64,000 nt of DNA from Methylopila sp. 73B. Its GTDB lineage: Bacteria > Pseudomonadota > Alphaproteobacteria > Rhizobiales > Methylopilaceae. The stretch is taken from the NCBI RefSeq assembly GCF_000526315.1, contig NZ_JAFV01000001.1, positions 1,426,001 to 1,490,000 of the forward strand, in the 5' to 3' direction. The position numbers and the translations under genes were made by a program. How positions within the stretch are numbered: the first letter of the stretch is position 1; each line of letters begins with the position of its first letter. The notes below the pieces were generated by a model. That model searched no databases. It saw nothing but the letters and a program-made list of their open reading frames with translations, and was not told the origin of the DNA. Below are positions 9,601 to 16,363 of the stretch, one piece after another.

Positions 9601-11005
9601 GAGCGAGCTTTCGGGCCGCGTCACGGCCTTCGAGGAGATCATGGCCGACATCGCGGAGACGACGACCCGCACCGGCGAGAAGGTCGGCGCCCAAGTCACC
9701 TCGCTCCGCGACGTTTCCTCCGGCGTGCTTCAGCGCGTCACAGAGGTGTCGAAGAAGCTCGACGACCAGACCCAGGCGATCGCGGCCGTCACGACGACGC
9801 TCGACGGCGCGCAGGGCCGCCTGGCCGGCGCGCTCGAGGAGCGCCGCTCCGCGCTCGAGACGCTGTCCGGGGCTCTCGTCGCCAAGGCGGACGAGCTCGG
9901 CGGCGTGATCGAGGGCTTCACCGTCTCGATCGACGGCGCGCTGTCGAAGTCGGAGCAGCGGGCGCAGAAGGTCGCCGAGAGCCTCGCGCAGCAGGTCGGC
10001 GCCACCGCCCAGCAGATCGCCGGGGAGTTCGAGAAGGTCCGCCAGACCACCGAGGCCGAGCGCGAGAAGACCGCGACGGCGCTCAAGGCCGCGAACGAGG
10101 AGGCGGCGCGCGACATCGCCAAGACCCTCGGCGCGGCGACCGGGCGCTTCGCGGAGATCACCCGCGAGCTGCGCGGCATGACCTCCTCCATCCAGGCCGA
10201 ACTCGACACGACCCGCGAGCAACTGCGTCGCGGCGTCCTGGAGATGCCCAAGGAGGCGGAGGAGAACGCGGCCGAGCTGCGCCGCGTGATGGCGGAGCAG
10301 ATCCGGGCCCTGACCGCGCTCGGCGAAATCGCCGCGCGCCAGGGCGCGTCGTTCGACGTGGCCGAGCCCGCCCAGGCCCGTGTGGCGGCGGCGAAGCCGG
10401 CTTCGACGCCTCCGCGACCGGCCGCTCCCGCGCCGGTTCGCGCGCCCGCCCCCGCCGCTTCGGCCCCCCGTCCCGCGGCGCCGAAGCCAGCCGCGCCCGC
10501 GACCGCCCGCGGCGCCGCCCCCGCGGAGGACAACGGCAGCTGGATTTCCGGCCTGCTCGCCCGCGCCTCGCGCGACGACGCCCCGGCGGGCGCTCCTTCG
10601 CCGACGGCGGTGCGCAAGCCCGCGCCGGCGGCCCCGCAGCAGCGCTCGCCGCTGCACGCGATCGAGTCCCTCGACAGCCTCTCGGTCGACATCGCCCGCA
10701 TGATCGACCATCAGGCCGTGACCGACCTGTGGGACCGCTACCGCCGCGGCGAGCGCAACGTCTTCACGCGCCGGCTCTACACGCTGCAGGGCCAGCAGAC
10801 CTTCGAGGAGATCCGGCGCAAGTACGGCGCGGAGCCCGAGTTCCGGGCGACGGTCGAGCGCTACATCTCCGAGTTCGAGCGGCTGCTCGAAGAGGTCGGC
10901 GAAGACGATCGCGACAACATGCTGACCAACACCTATCTCACCTCCGAGACGGGCAAGGTCTACACGATGCTCGCCCACGCGGCCGGAAAGTTCGATCCGA
11001 GCTGA
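3608..11005 (+). CDS. giant growth-pole-ring (GPR/RgsE-like) helical repeat protein
   Basis: 2465-residue protein, very probably the counterpart of Agrobacterium GPR and Sinorhizobium RgsE, giant apolipoprotein-like proteins that build a ring at the growing pole and are needed for polar growth and rod shape. Layout: Ala/Pro-rich N-terminus (1-90); two membrane segments at about 97-122 and 138-160; a helical repeat region (about 190-2240) made of 22-residue units, with an 18-residue-period block in the middle; an Ala/Pro-rich linker (about 2256-2345); and a C-terminal globular domain rich in aromatic and charged residues (VTDLWDRYRRGERNVFTRRL onward), likely conserved. The open frame runs 10 codons further upstream to 3578, but the ATG at 3608 has a GAGG ribosome site. 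The gene ends at a strong terminator and seems monocistronic. Family call is by architecture, not alignment. Confidence 0.85.
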   Translation: MANPNPAKDPAEAALSAIEEALNLVAPGAKAVVAPRKAAPEPTVTEPMVEPQLQAAAPERRVAPTPDRSGRRAPANDDARSFAHILYALQRKPSNGPFVLATAAAVAWAALGALYVFGVVGLGQGGVDLADRAIQAQLAAAFVGTFAPIVFFFMLAMMAWRSQEMRLVARSMTEVALRLAEPETSSTDSVTSLGQAVRREVAAMGDGIERAVNRAGDLESLVRGEVSSLERSFHDNELRVRNLIAELQSEREAIDGNAERLRETIAGAHELLARDLNAAATLLTANIAESGARVTEHLDAKSMELSAAIAEAGEAMLVAVGGRGAELIERLSSTSDAVTRSLDETGSRLAETVAARADAARDAMTDSGESLARSLEERTALLTDRLAATGLDLDERLARTSEQIVGVLDGRGNQMANELERSGAAVLDRISERFGELHVALDRTSADLGEGFAARAGELTEALASTAASVTEAFGERGARVTEQLETVATRLSDDFAARGDRAAETLQRAGDDVTGGFTERADLILRSLSERAEAVSEALREVGEDFQGVLAVRAAEVTEAVKTAGDGVVLDLSLRGSEITGKLDETGGRLAESISLKSGELADRLSEASARMHEAIVVHGGELERRFGENGERIAALLEERGDNVATRIAAASDRVHEAVVGRSGEVEREFDAAGARIVAAIETRALEVRESIEATTVTIADVLSERGGILVTQLGDTAERIHDVVVVRGSDLESRLAATGDHLGETIEARAVAAQAAFDAAAGRISSGVEERLRAFEERLSTTGGSVAEIIADRGGALASTLEETAERIHETIVSRGGELETRLTAATGALGRTIDSRATAAEEAFAAASDRATQGVDERLSAFEERLAAAGGAAGEIIADRGGALASSIEETAARIHESIAGRGGELEGRLVAVVGSLGEAIDGRAAAVEEIFASASERATSGLDERLAAFEQRLTGAGGVIAEVISERGGDLATRLDDTAERIDSLLAGRGGALGDRLEAGAETLRLALEERAAAIEAKFGAAAERVATGSDERLRAFDEQITSTGGVIAEIIAERGGALVSSLGETAERIHDVVVLRGDELERRLAASGDGLGAKIDERAAAAEAAFDAATGRISTTVEDRLRAFEERLATTGVSVADVIAERGGQLTMTIGDTAERIHDAIVNRGADLQTRLASAEIRFVETIDARALAAEGAFDAAGQRLGANFEERLGAFEQRFDGAGSALGERLAGEVARAERLLGEAASLVALRLRDGAQNAGATLQASVEGFGVALDGRVAEVNSQLERVSDEIGAAIASRGETLSEALAATARQLADEIATRGGAVNEAFAAQLAALDKTLDERGPALADRIGAASESFAESVASHVGDVERVLREDGGRLAESIGETAGRLETSMADRLASFDGKMSEFDGAIADRLAGFDDRLSAIDLASRSHLGAVDGRIERLDETIGARVGQFDEKISTFDQLFAGRITALDGQILRLDETIALRVGSIDEKIGAIDETVGAQVGRIDDQVAQLDRVIGERLGAFDARVTTLDGSLGERLESFAGRVAALDDSLSERVASFDDKATGIGEALTKSLETFDNRANVLHRAVASRINVFDAKATEFEKAIAAHADGVNTRTTELEGVLAQRFGAFDEQLGGRIGDLALSLERRISRIDDGLEARTRALNETLAARTLELARTLGDGSTGVAAALADRAAEFAATLSERTDELIASFDGKAETVGATLGARALEVASELEGRIGRFESVVSAGLDAVSANLGARGDALTSELALKTDALARAIAEATERAEGDMSRLSGEVTEALVARIGELTVTLERQGYGLVERFGAQSAAVTREIAAAGDAVSTQIESRSATLIDGLASRSDTLKETLEALNGDLVRTFETRGAETVESLNSVADRLRVVSHRLSETMGLETSKAVEHLDGSSRKLQEAVVEATSTLATTVARESKRAVADLSRTQTALTGEMADVLTKLADSNAGLQTLLDNAGQKLGAVESELSGRVTAFEEIMADIAETTTRTGEKVGAQVTSLRDVSSGVLQRVTEVSKKLDDQTQAIAAVTTTLDGAQGRLAGALEERRSALETLSGALVAKADELGGVIEGFTVSIDGALSKSEQRAQKVAESLAQQVGATAQQIAGEFEKVRQTTEAEREKTATALKAANEEAARDIAKTLGAATGRFAEITRELRGMTSSIQAELDTTREQLRRGVLEMPKEAEENAAELRRVMAEQIRALTALGEIAARQGASFDVAEPAQARVAAAKPASTPPRPAAPAPVRAPAPAASAPRPAAPKPAAPATARGAAPAEDNGSWISGLLARASRDDAPAGAPSPTAVRKPAPAAPQQRSPLHAIESLDSLSVDIARMIDHQAVTDLWDRYRRGERNVFTRRLYTLQGQQTFEEIRRKYGAEPEFRATVERYISEFERLLEEVGEDDRDNMLTNTYLTSETGKVYTMLAHAAGKFDPS
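5729..7312 (+). repeat. six in-register 264-bp (88-codon) internal repeats
   Basis: Within the giant gene the motif R-G-G following an acidic residue recurs with its CGC codon at 5729, 5993, 6257, 6521, 6785 and 7049, exactly 264 bp apart each time. Each 88-residue unit is four 22-residue sub-repeats with distinguishable sequence: one starting DRGGALAS, one SRGGELE, one starting SRA with an AAEEAF core, and one ERLxAFEERL. 88 is eight times 11, the helical period of apolipoprotein-like amphipathic helices. The copies are diverged in sequence but have no indels, so length is under tight constraint. Confidence 0.9.
7802..8503 (+). repeat. thirteen 54-bp (18-codon) internal repeats
   Basis: In the giant gene the period changes from 22 to 18 residues. 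Successive units read like ADRLASFDGKMSEFDGAI, ADRLAGFDDRLSAIDLAS, RSHLGAVDGRIERLDETI and so on, with an F/I-D pair near position 7-8 and a hydrophobic-D near 14-15; thirteen units fit from 7802 without a gap, weakening in the last one. Eighteen residues is five turns of an ideal alpha helix, so each unit would present the same face with no superhelical drift. Confidence 0.88.
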
Positions 11006-11019
11006 AGGCCTGGTTGACG

Positions 11020-11060
11020 CGAAAAAGCCCCGGCCGCACACGCGCGCCGGGGCTTTTTCG
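11020..11060 (+). terminator. strong rho-independent terminator of the giant gene
   Basis: Perfect inverted repeat: AAAAAGCCCCGGC at 11022-11034 and GCCGGGGCTTTTT at 11046-11058, extended by one C-G and one G-C pair at the base, with an 11-nt loop. It begins 15 bp after the stop codon at 11005. The A-tract on the left arm makes it bidirectional, so it can also end transcription of the DUF6152/DUF6644 genes coming from the other side (last stop at 11088). Confidence 0.92.
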
Positions 11061-11087
11061 TGGGCGAGCTCTGGCCGCGCAATGTCG

Positions 11088-11579
11088 TCAGACGTAGGCG
11101 ATCAGCCGGCCGAGCGCGGCGACGGTCAGCCACAGCGCGAGCGAGGCGGCGACCTGAACCCGGGCGGCGAGCGGCGCCGCCGCGTCCCAGTTCTTCAGCG
11201 CGCCGCTCCACACCGCGCGAAACAAAACGGCGTTGGCGCAGGCCGTCGCCACAAGGCCGAGCTTCCAAAGAAAGGCCGCGTTGCCGATCAGCGCCCGGGC
11301 GTCGGCGGCGAACAGCAGGACGCCGGTGACGACGAGCAGCCCCGCGCCGCAGAGCATCGTCGGCGTAAGGGCTTGCGCCACGGCGTGGGCTGCGAGCCGC
11401 CGGCCCGCGCCGAGCAAGCGGAGATCGAGCAGCAGCACCGAGCCGACGAGCAGCACCAGCCCGAGCAGATGGCCGAGGTTTACGATGGGATAGGCCGCGG
11501 ACGCGCCGCGCATGAACGCGCCCAGCGCGGACGCCTCGAGCGCGGCTGCCCAGCCCGGCGTGACCCCGTCGGCATCCAT
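11088..11579 (-). CDS. DUF6644-like multi-pass membrane protein
   Basis: About 163 residues with four predicted hydrophobic segments (after a short N-terminus: YPIVNLGHLLGLVLLVGSVLLL-like region, a GAGLLVVTGVLLF segment, a LWKLGLVATACANAVLF segment and a C-terminal AASLALWLTVAALGRL). The motif around the first helix (ASAAYPIVNLGHLLG followed by LLDLRLLG) matches what I know of DUF6644 inner-membrane proteins. The frame opens further upstream to 11660, but that would bury the start deep in the upstream DUF6152 gene; the ATG at 11579 just overlaps its end region and is preferred. Function unknown; the tight coupling to the DUF6152 gene suggests a joint role. Confidence 0.7.
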   Translation of the reverse strand: MDADGVTPGWAAALEASALGAFMRGASAAYPIVNLGHLLGLVLLVGSVLLLDLRLLGAGRRLAAHAVAQALTPTMLCGAGLLVVTGVLLFAADARALIGNAAFLWKLGLVATACANAVLFRAVWSGALKNWDAAAPLAARVQVAASLALWLTVAALGRLIAYV

Positions 11580-11583
11580 CCCG

Positions 11584-11934
11584 TCAGCGCAGTTCGACGG
11601 TCTTGGACCCCACGATGATGCGCTCCGCCCTGATTTCGGTCGCGACTCGGGTGCTGACATAGCCTTCGACCTTGACGGTCGCGCCGACCGCGATGTCGGA
11701 CTCGGTCAGGCCGCGCGCCGTCATGCGCGAGGGCGGGGCGAGCACCGCCTCCCAGCGCTTGCCCTCATGCTCGATGGTCAGGGAGCCATGGGGATTGCCG
11801 AAACGGGACTCGAGGACGGGACCCTGCAGCGTCACCAGCTTGGTCGAGTCGTAGCTCGACCACCCATGGTGCGCGAGCGCCGGCGTCGCCATCAGGCCGG
11901 CCAGCGTCAGTCCTCGAACGATCGTCGCTTTCAT
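11584..11934 (-). CDS. DUF6152-family periplasmic protein
   Basis: 116 residues with a cleavable signal peptide (MKATIVRGLTLAGLMATPALA, cut before HHGWSSY). The mature start HHGWSSYD, the GPVLESRFGNPHGSL block and the beta-rich remainder ending IIVGSKTVELR are typical of DUF6152, a small OB-like periplasmic domain of unknown function whose paired histidines hint at metal binding. The ATG at 11934 is chosen because GGGAGG lies 8 nt upstream; the open frame continues to a GTG three codons earlier. The downstream DUF6644 membrane gene starts at its stop codon, so both are probably one operon. Confidence 0.82.
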   Translation of the reverse strand: MKATIVRGLTLAGLMATPALAHHGWSSYDSTKLVTLQGPVLESRFGNPHGSLTIEHEGKRWEAVLAPPSRMTARGLTESDIAVGATVKVEGYVSTRVATEIRAERIIVGSKTVELR

Positions 11935-12020
11935 CGGCGCCACCTCCCGTGTTCGTCACAGGGAGGTGGCGCGCCCGAATGGCCGGTCGAGCGGGTTCCG
12001 GATGACGCCTGCGTGAGGGA

Positions 12021-12710
12021 TCAGAGGCGCTGGCCGGTCCACGCGACGAGGCCGCGCAGCACGTCGGCGAGCGCGGCGTTCAGCGCGCGCGTGGCGGTCG
12101 GACCGTCGACGGCGCCGGGAAGCGGCTGGCGGGCCTGGAACACCTCGCCGGCGACGATCCTGCCGGTCTTGTCGCTGACGATCTTCGCGGTGAGCTCCAC
12201 CACGGCCTGTCCCTGCCCCGCGCGGATCTCGAAGGCGCGGAGCTCGGTGACGAGTTGGTAGTCGACGGCGAGCCGATCGCCGGGGCGACCGACGCTCTTC
12301 AGCCGGTTGGCGTTCTCGTAGGCCTCGATGATCTTGGCCTGCACGAGCTTCGGCAGGCGGTCGGACCACTGCGAATCCGGAAGGTAGGTCACCTGCCCCG
12401 CGTCCGGCTTCACGACGATCCGCTGGCCGTCGATGACGGCGACGGCGACCGGTTCGCCCACCACGAGGTTGCCCTTCTGCGAGCCGCCGCGCGGAAGGTC
12501 GGTCGGGGCCGTGAGGTCGTAGGTCGCCGGCGGCTTGCCGGCGAGCAGGCTGGAGCAGCCGGCGAGCGCGACGCCCGCGAGCAGGAGGGCCGTGGCGCTC
12601 AAGGTCTTGGCGCTCAAGGTCTTGGCGCGGATTGAACGGGTACGCGGTGCGGTCACGGCTCTCTCCGAGCTCGTCGGGATACGGGGCGATGCGGCGGATC
12701 GGCTGGTCAT
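12021..12710 (-). CDS. ABC-type transport auxiliary lipoprotein (Mla/MCE operon)
   Basis: 229-residue lipoprotein of the ABC_trans_aux/PqiC-like family. A long basic N-terminus leads to a hydrophobic stretch and lipobox LAGC (Cys at about residue 52), after which the mature part follows. The body contains the family-typical PRGGSQKG and LPDSQWSDRLPKLVQAKI segments. Its start codon overlaps the stop of the upstream MlaD-like gene by 4 bp, so it is translationally coupled and last in the mlaEFD operon. Such lipoproteins are thought to sit in the outer or inner membrane and assist MCE-protein lipid trafficking. The unusually long pre-lipobox region may mean that translation really starts further in. 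Confidence 0.88.
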   Translation of the reverse strand: MTSRSAASPRIPTSSERAVTAPRTRSIRAKTLSAKTLSATALLLAGVALAGCSSLLAGKPPATYDLTAPTDLPRGGSQKGNLVVGEPVAVAVIDGQRIVVKPDAGQVTYLPDSQWSDRLPKLVQAKIIEAYENANRLKSVGRPGDRLAVDYQLVTELRAFEIRAGQGQAVVELTAKIVSDKTGRIVAGEVFQARQPLPGAVDGPTATRALNAALADVLRGLVAWTGQRL

Positions 12711-14287
12711 CGGCGGTTGTACTCGCGCACGCCGCCCGTGTCGCCGAACAGGAACTGGCGCGGGTTGCTCTGGAGGCCGCGCAGCACGCGGTCGAGTTCG
12801 TTCAGCGTGCGGCGGCCGTCGGCGGCGAAGCCCTGAAGGTCGCGGACGCCGGAGGTCGAGAGCTTGTTCACGCTCGCGGTGATGTCGGCGGTGCGGCCGT
12901 CGAGGCGCTGCGCGAGTTCGCGGATCGCCTGGCTTGTCTTCTGGAAGTCGGCGATGGCCCCTTGCGTCTGGTCGCTGCCGATCACGCGCTGCGCGTCGGT
13001 GATGACCGCGTCCAGCTTGTCGGCGGTGCCCGTGAGCCGCCCCGAGATCTGCCGGGCGTCGGCGACGATCTGGTCGACGTCGTTCGTGCTGCGGCCGAGA
13101 GCGGCCGCGAAGCTGTTCACGTTGTCGATGGTGGAGCGCACCTTCTCGCTGTCGACGGCCGAGATCACCCGGTCGACGTTGGCGATCGTGCGGCTGATCG
13201 TCGGGCCGTCGATCGAGGTCGCAAGGCTGGTGAAGCCGTCGACCGCGCGATTGATCTTCTCGGGATCGATCGCCGCGATGGCGCGGTCCGCGTTGCGGGC
13301 GGCGTTCTCCACCGAGGTCACCGCGTTCGAGACCTTCTGCGGATCGACCGAGTTCAGCAGCGCGGCGAAGCGATCGACCGCGCCCGAAACCTTCTGCGGA
13401 TCGACGCCGCGCACGATCTCCTGGACGCCGGCCAGCACGGAATCGATGCGGCCGCCGGAGGCTTTCAGCTGGGTGGCCAGCGCCGCGACGTCCTTGAGGG
13501 CCGTCTCGATCTGGGGCGCGCCGTTCTTCAGCGACTCCGAGAAGGCGACGACGTTGGACATGGTCTTGTCGACCTTCGCCACGTCCACCGCGCGCACGAG
13601 GTTCTGAACGTCGGTCACGAGCGGCACGAGATTGTCGGCGAGGGTGCCGATCTGGCGCGCGGCGATGCCGGTGTTCTGCATGAAGCTCTTGAGGTCGTCA
13701 GAGTTCGCGGCGAGCGCCGCCGTGAACTGCTCAACGTTGAGCAGCGAGCGCTCCACCGAGCCGCGGCTGTTCGCCACCAGCCCCTGGACGTCGTTGAAGG
13801 TCAGCTGCGCTTTCTCCAGCACGCTGCGCGCGCCTTCGAGGATGTCCTGGAAGGCGGAGGGCTCGGCCACCAGCACGGGCGCGTTGTTCGGGTCGCCCGA
13901 CTCCGTCGTCACCTTCGGCAGCGGCGCGGCGGTCGAGGAGCCGCCGGCGAGCTGGATGACGGAGCCGCCGGTGAGGCCGGTGATCTCGAGCCGCGCCTTG
14001 GTGTCCGAGCGCACGGGCGTGTTGGTGAAGACCTCGATCCGCGCGACCACCTTCGCGGGGTCGAGGGGATCGAAGTTCAGATTCGTGACGTCGCCGACGC
14101 GGATGCCGTTGAACAGCACGCCGGAGCCGGGCGTCAGCCCGGACACCGCGCCCTGGAACTGCACGCGGTAGATCGCCCGCTCGCGCTGCTGGCCGGCGGA
14201 GGTGAACCACCAGACGAAGGCGAAGGCCGCCGCCACGACGAGGAGCGTGAAGGCGCCGACGAGGGCGTGATTGGCGCGGGTTTCCAT
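12707..14287 (-). CDS. mlaD: MlaD-family MCE lipid-binding protein
   Basis: 526 residues. One membrane anchor near the N-terminus (HALVGAFTLLVVAAAFAFVWWF, about 7-28) is followed by a single MCE domain (about 36-115; GAVSGLTPGSGVLFNGIRVGDV is the recognisable core) and a long, mostly helical periplasmic tail with repeated DRxIAAIDPEKI/VDRFAALLNSVDPQKV-like units. E. coli MlaD is about 183 residues; the long helical tail is the larger alphaproteobacterial form and could form a tunnel or bridge across the periplasm. It lies 21 bp downstream of the ATPase gene and overlaps the lipoprotein gene by 4 bp. Role: phospholipid transport between outer and inner membranes. Confidence 0.9.
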   Translation of the reverse strand: METRANHALVGAFTLLVVAAAFAFVWWFTSAGQQRERAIYRVQFQGAVSGLTPGSGVLFNGIRVGDVTNLNFDPLDPAKVVARIEVFTNTPVRSDTKARLEITGLTGGSVIQLAGGSSTAAPLPKVTTESGDPNNAPVLVAEPSAFQDILEGARSVLEKAQLTFNDVQGLVANSRGSVERSLLNVEQFTAALAANSDDLKSFMQNTGIAARQIGTLADNLVPLVTDVQNLVRAVDVAKVDKTMSNVVAFSESLKNGAPQIETALKDVAALATQLKASGGRIDSVLAGVQEIVRGVDPQKVSGAVDRFAALLNSVDPQKVSNAVTSVENAARNADRAIAAIDPEKINRAVDGFTSLATSIDGPTISRTIANVDRVISAVDSEKVRSTIDNVNSFAAALGRSTNDVDQIVADARQISGRLTGTADKLDAVITDAQRVIGSDQTQGAIADFQKTSQAIRELAQRLDGRTADITASVNKLSTSGVRDLQGFAADGRRTLNELDRVLRGLQSNPRQFLFGDTGGVREYNRR

Positions 14288-14308
14288 CCGGTCTGCTCCT
14301 TGCCCCCG

Positions 14309-15103
14309 TCAGGCGGCCGTCGCGCCGATGCCGGCCGCGCGGGCCCGCTCGCCACGGAAATACTGCTGCATCCAAGGGTCGTCGTTCTTGACCATGTCGG
14401 ACATCGGGCCGACCGCCAGCGTCTTGCCGCCCTTGAGGGCGGCGATCCGGTCGCAGGCCGTGGTCAGGCTGTCGAGGTCGTGGGTCACCATGTAGACGGT
14501 GAGCCCCAGCGTGTCCCGCAGCGTCATAATGAGCTTGTCGAAGTCGGCCGCGCCGATCGGGTCGAGGCCGGCGGTCGGCTCGTCCAGGAAGACGATGTCC
14601 GGATCGAGCGCAAGCGCGCGAGCAAGCGCCGCACGCTTGATCATGCCGCCGGAGAGCTCGGAGGGAAAACGGTCCGCGGCCTCGGGCTTGAGGCCGACGA
14701 GATCAATCTTGAGACGCGCGATTTCGTCCAGCAGCTTGGGCGACAGCGAGGTGTGCTCGCGCAGCGGCATCTGGATGTTCTGCAACACGGTCTGCGAGGA
14801 GAACAGCGCGCCCTGCTGAAACAGCACGCCCCAGCGCCGCTCCACCGCGAGCCGCTCCTTGGCCGTCGCCTGGTCGAGATCGACGTTCAGCACCTCGACC
14901 GTCCCGGCCTTCTTCGGCAACAGCCCGATCACCGCGCGCAGCGTGACGGACTTGCCGGCGCCGGACGGTCCGACGACTCCCAGAATCTCGCCGCGGCGGA
15001 CGTCGAGGTCGAAGCCGTCGATGACGTTGCGGTCGCCGAAGCCCACGACGAGGCCGCGCACGCTGATGATGTTGTCGGGGGCCGCGCCGTTTCCTTCGGC
15101 CAT
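14309..15103 (-). CDS. mlaF: MlaF-type ABC transporter ATPase
   Basis: 264-residue ATPase. Walker A GPSGAGKS at 45-52, signature LSGGM, Walker B IVFLDEPTAG and the H-loop MVTHD are all intact. The sequence after Walker A (the FQQGALFSSQTVLQNI block) is characteristic of the MlaF/Ttg2A group that powers MlaE-type permeases. Start is the ATG at 15103, 2 bp after the stop of the permease gene; the open frame continues upstream only because it crosses that gene in another frame. C-terminal tail is typical, with RGERARAAG after the last helix. Confidence 0.93.
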   Translation of the reverse strand: MAEGNGAAPDNIISVRGLVVGFGDRNVIDGFDLDVRRGEILGVVGPSGAGKSVTLRAVIGLLPKKAGTVEVLNVDLDQATAKERLAVERRWGVLFQQGALFSSQTVLQNIQMPLREHTSLSPKLLDEIARLKIDLVGLKPEAADRFPSELSGGMIKRAALARALALDPDIVFLDEPTAGLDPIGAADFDKLIMTLRDTLGLTVYMVTHDLDSLTTACDRIAALKGGKTLAVGPMSDMVKNDDPWMQQYFRGERARAAGIGATAA

Positions 15104-15105
15104 GG

Positions 15106-16251
15106 TCAGATCCCCATCGCCGCGAAGAACATCGCGAACACGCCGTCGAGCACGATCACGATGAAGATCGACTTCACCACCGAAGAGGTGGTGCGCGCGC
15201 CGAGCGATTCGGCCGAGCCCTCGACCTTCATGCCCTCCGTGCAGGCGATCAGGCCGATCACGATCGCCATGAAAGGCGCCTTCACCAGACCGACGAAGAA
15301 AGTCTGAAGCGAAAGCGCGTCCTTGAGCCGCTGCAGGAAGGTGACCGGCGTCACGTCGCCGTAGAGCCAGGCCACCAGACCGCCGCCGAGCAGCGCCGAC
15401 ATGGAGGCGATGAAAGCGAGCAATGGCATGGCGATCACGAGCGCGACCAACCGCGGCATCGCGAGGATCTCGATCGGATCGAGGCCCATGGTCTTCAGCG
15501 CGTCGATCTCCTCGCGCATCTTCATGGATCCGATCTCGGCGGTGAAGGCCGAACCCGAGCGGCCGGCGACCATGATCGCGGTGAGCAGGACTCCAAGCTC
15601 GCGCAGCACGAGGATGCCGAGCAGGTCGACGACGAACAGCGTCGCCCCGAAGTTCTTCAGCTGGAAGATCGACTGCTGCGAGACGATCGCGCCGACGAGG
15701 AACGAGATGAGCGCGATGATCGGCACGGCGCGCAGCCCGACGCGCTCCAGATGCACCACGGTCGAGGTGTAGCGGAACCGCCATGGGGCGAGGAAGAGCT
15801 TGCCGGTCGCAGCCACCACCGCGCCGAGGAAGGAGGTGGCGCGGATGGCGTCCTGGCCGATCTCGACGACGCTCTCGCCGACATCGGCGAGCAACGCGAT
15901 AGGTCCGGATTCGCTCGCCTTCTCAGGCGGATCTCCTCGGCCGCGGTCGCTCAGCGCGTCGAGCAGGCGCTGGTGCGGCGGCTTGGCGTTGTGGACCTCG
16001 ACCTTGGCGCCGATCTCGGCCGCACGCGCCTCGAGATGATGCAGCACCAGGACGCCGACGGTGTCGAGGCGATCCAGTTGTCCCAGATCGAACGCGAGCG
16101 TCTTGCCCTTCGCTCCCGACAGATCGACCTTCTCGGCGCGGCGCGCGGCCGCGTCGACGCCTTCGGCGGTCCAGGCGCCCAGCGGGCTCAGCACGAGCCC
16201 TTCGTCGAAGGTCTCGATCTTCAGATCGCCGGTCTTGGCTTCAACCTGCAC
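15106..16251 (-). CDS. mlaE: MlaE-type permease with fused STAS domain
   Basis: 381 residues. Residues 1-110 form a STAS-like domain (in proteobacteria such as E. coli this is a separate protein, MlaB); the rest is the MlaE permease with five or so membrane helices and the family blocks LISFLVGAIVSQQSI, GRSGSAFTAEIGSMKMREEIDALKT-like and IGLIACTEGMKVEG. It is first in the mlaE-mlaF-mlaD-lipoprotein operon and divergent from the DUF1611 gene with 112 bp between them, where the operon promoter should lie. Fusion of STAS to the permease removes the need for a separate mlaB, consistent with its absence here. Confidence 0.92.
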   Translation of the reverse strand: MQVEAKTGDLKIETFDEGLVLSPLGAWTAEGVDAAARRAEKVDLSGAKGKTLAFDLGQLDRLDTVGVLVLHHLEARAAEIGAKVEVHNAKPPHQRLLDALSDRGRGDPPEKASESGPIALLADVGESVVEIGQDAIRATSFLGAVVAATGKLFLAPWRFRYTSTVVHLERVGLRAVPIIALISFLVGAIVSQQSIFQLKNFGATLFVVDLLGILVLRELGVLLTAIMVAGRSGSAFTAEIGSMKMREEIDALKTMGLDPIEILAMPRLVALVIAMPLLAFIASMSALLGGGLVAWLYGDVTPVTFLQRLKDALSLQTFFVGLVKAPFMAIVIGLIACTEGMKVEGSAESLGARTTSSVVKSIFIVIVLDGVFAMFFAAMGI

Positions 16252-16363
16252 GTGCGCTCGCTGTTGGCTCCCGGAGACTCGACCGCTTGCCCGACAAGAC
16301 CCTAGCCTTAATAGTCAGGCTATCAGCCGCGTGTCGAGGCGGCGTCGAGAGGCGGAGCGCGTT

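Noticed and set aside
12632-15307. 891-codon plus-strand open frame
   Set aside because: Antisense shadow of the mlaD, mlaF and mlaE genes, whose motifs are unmistakable on the minus strand.
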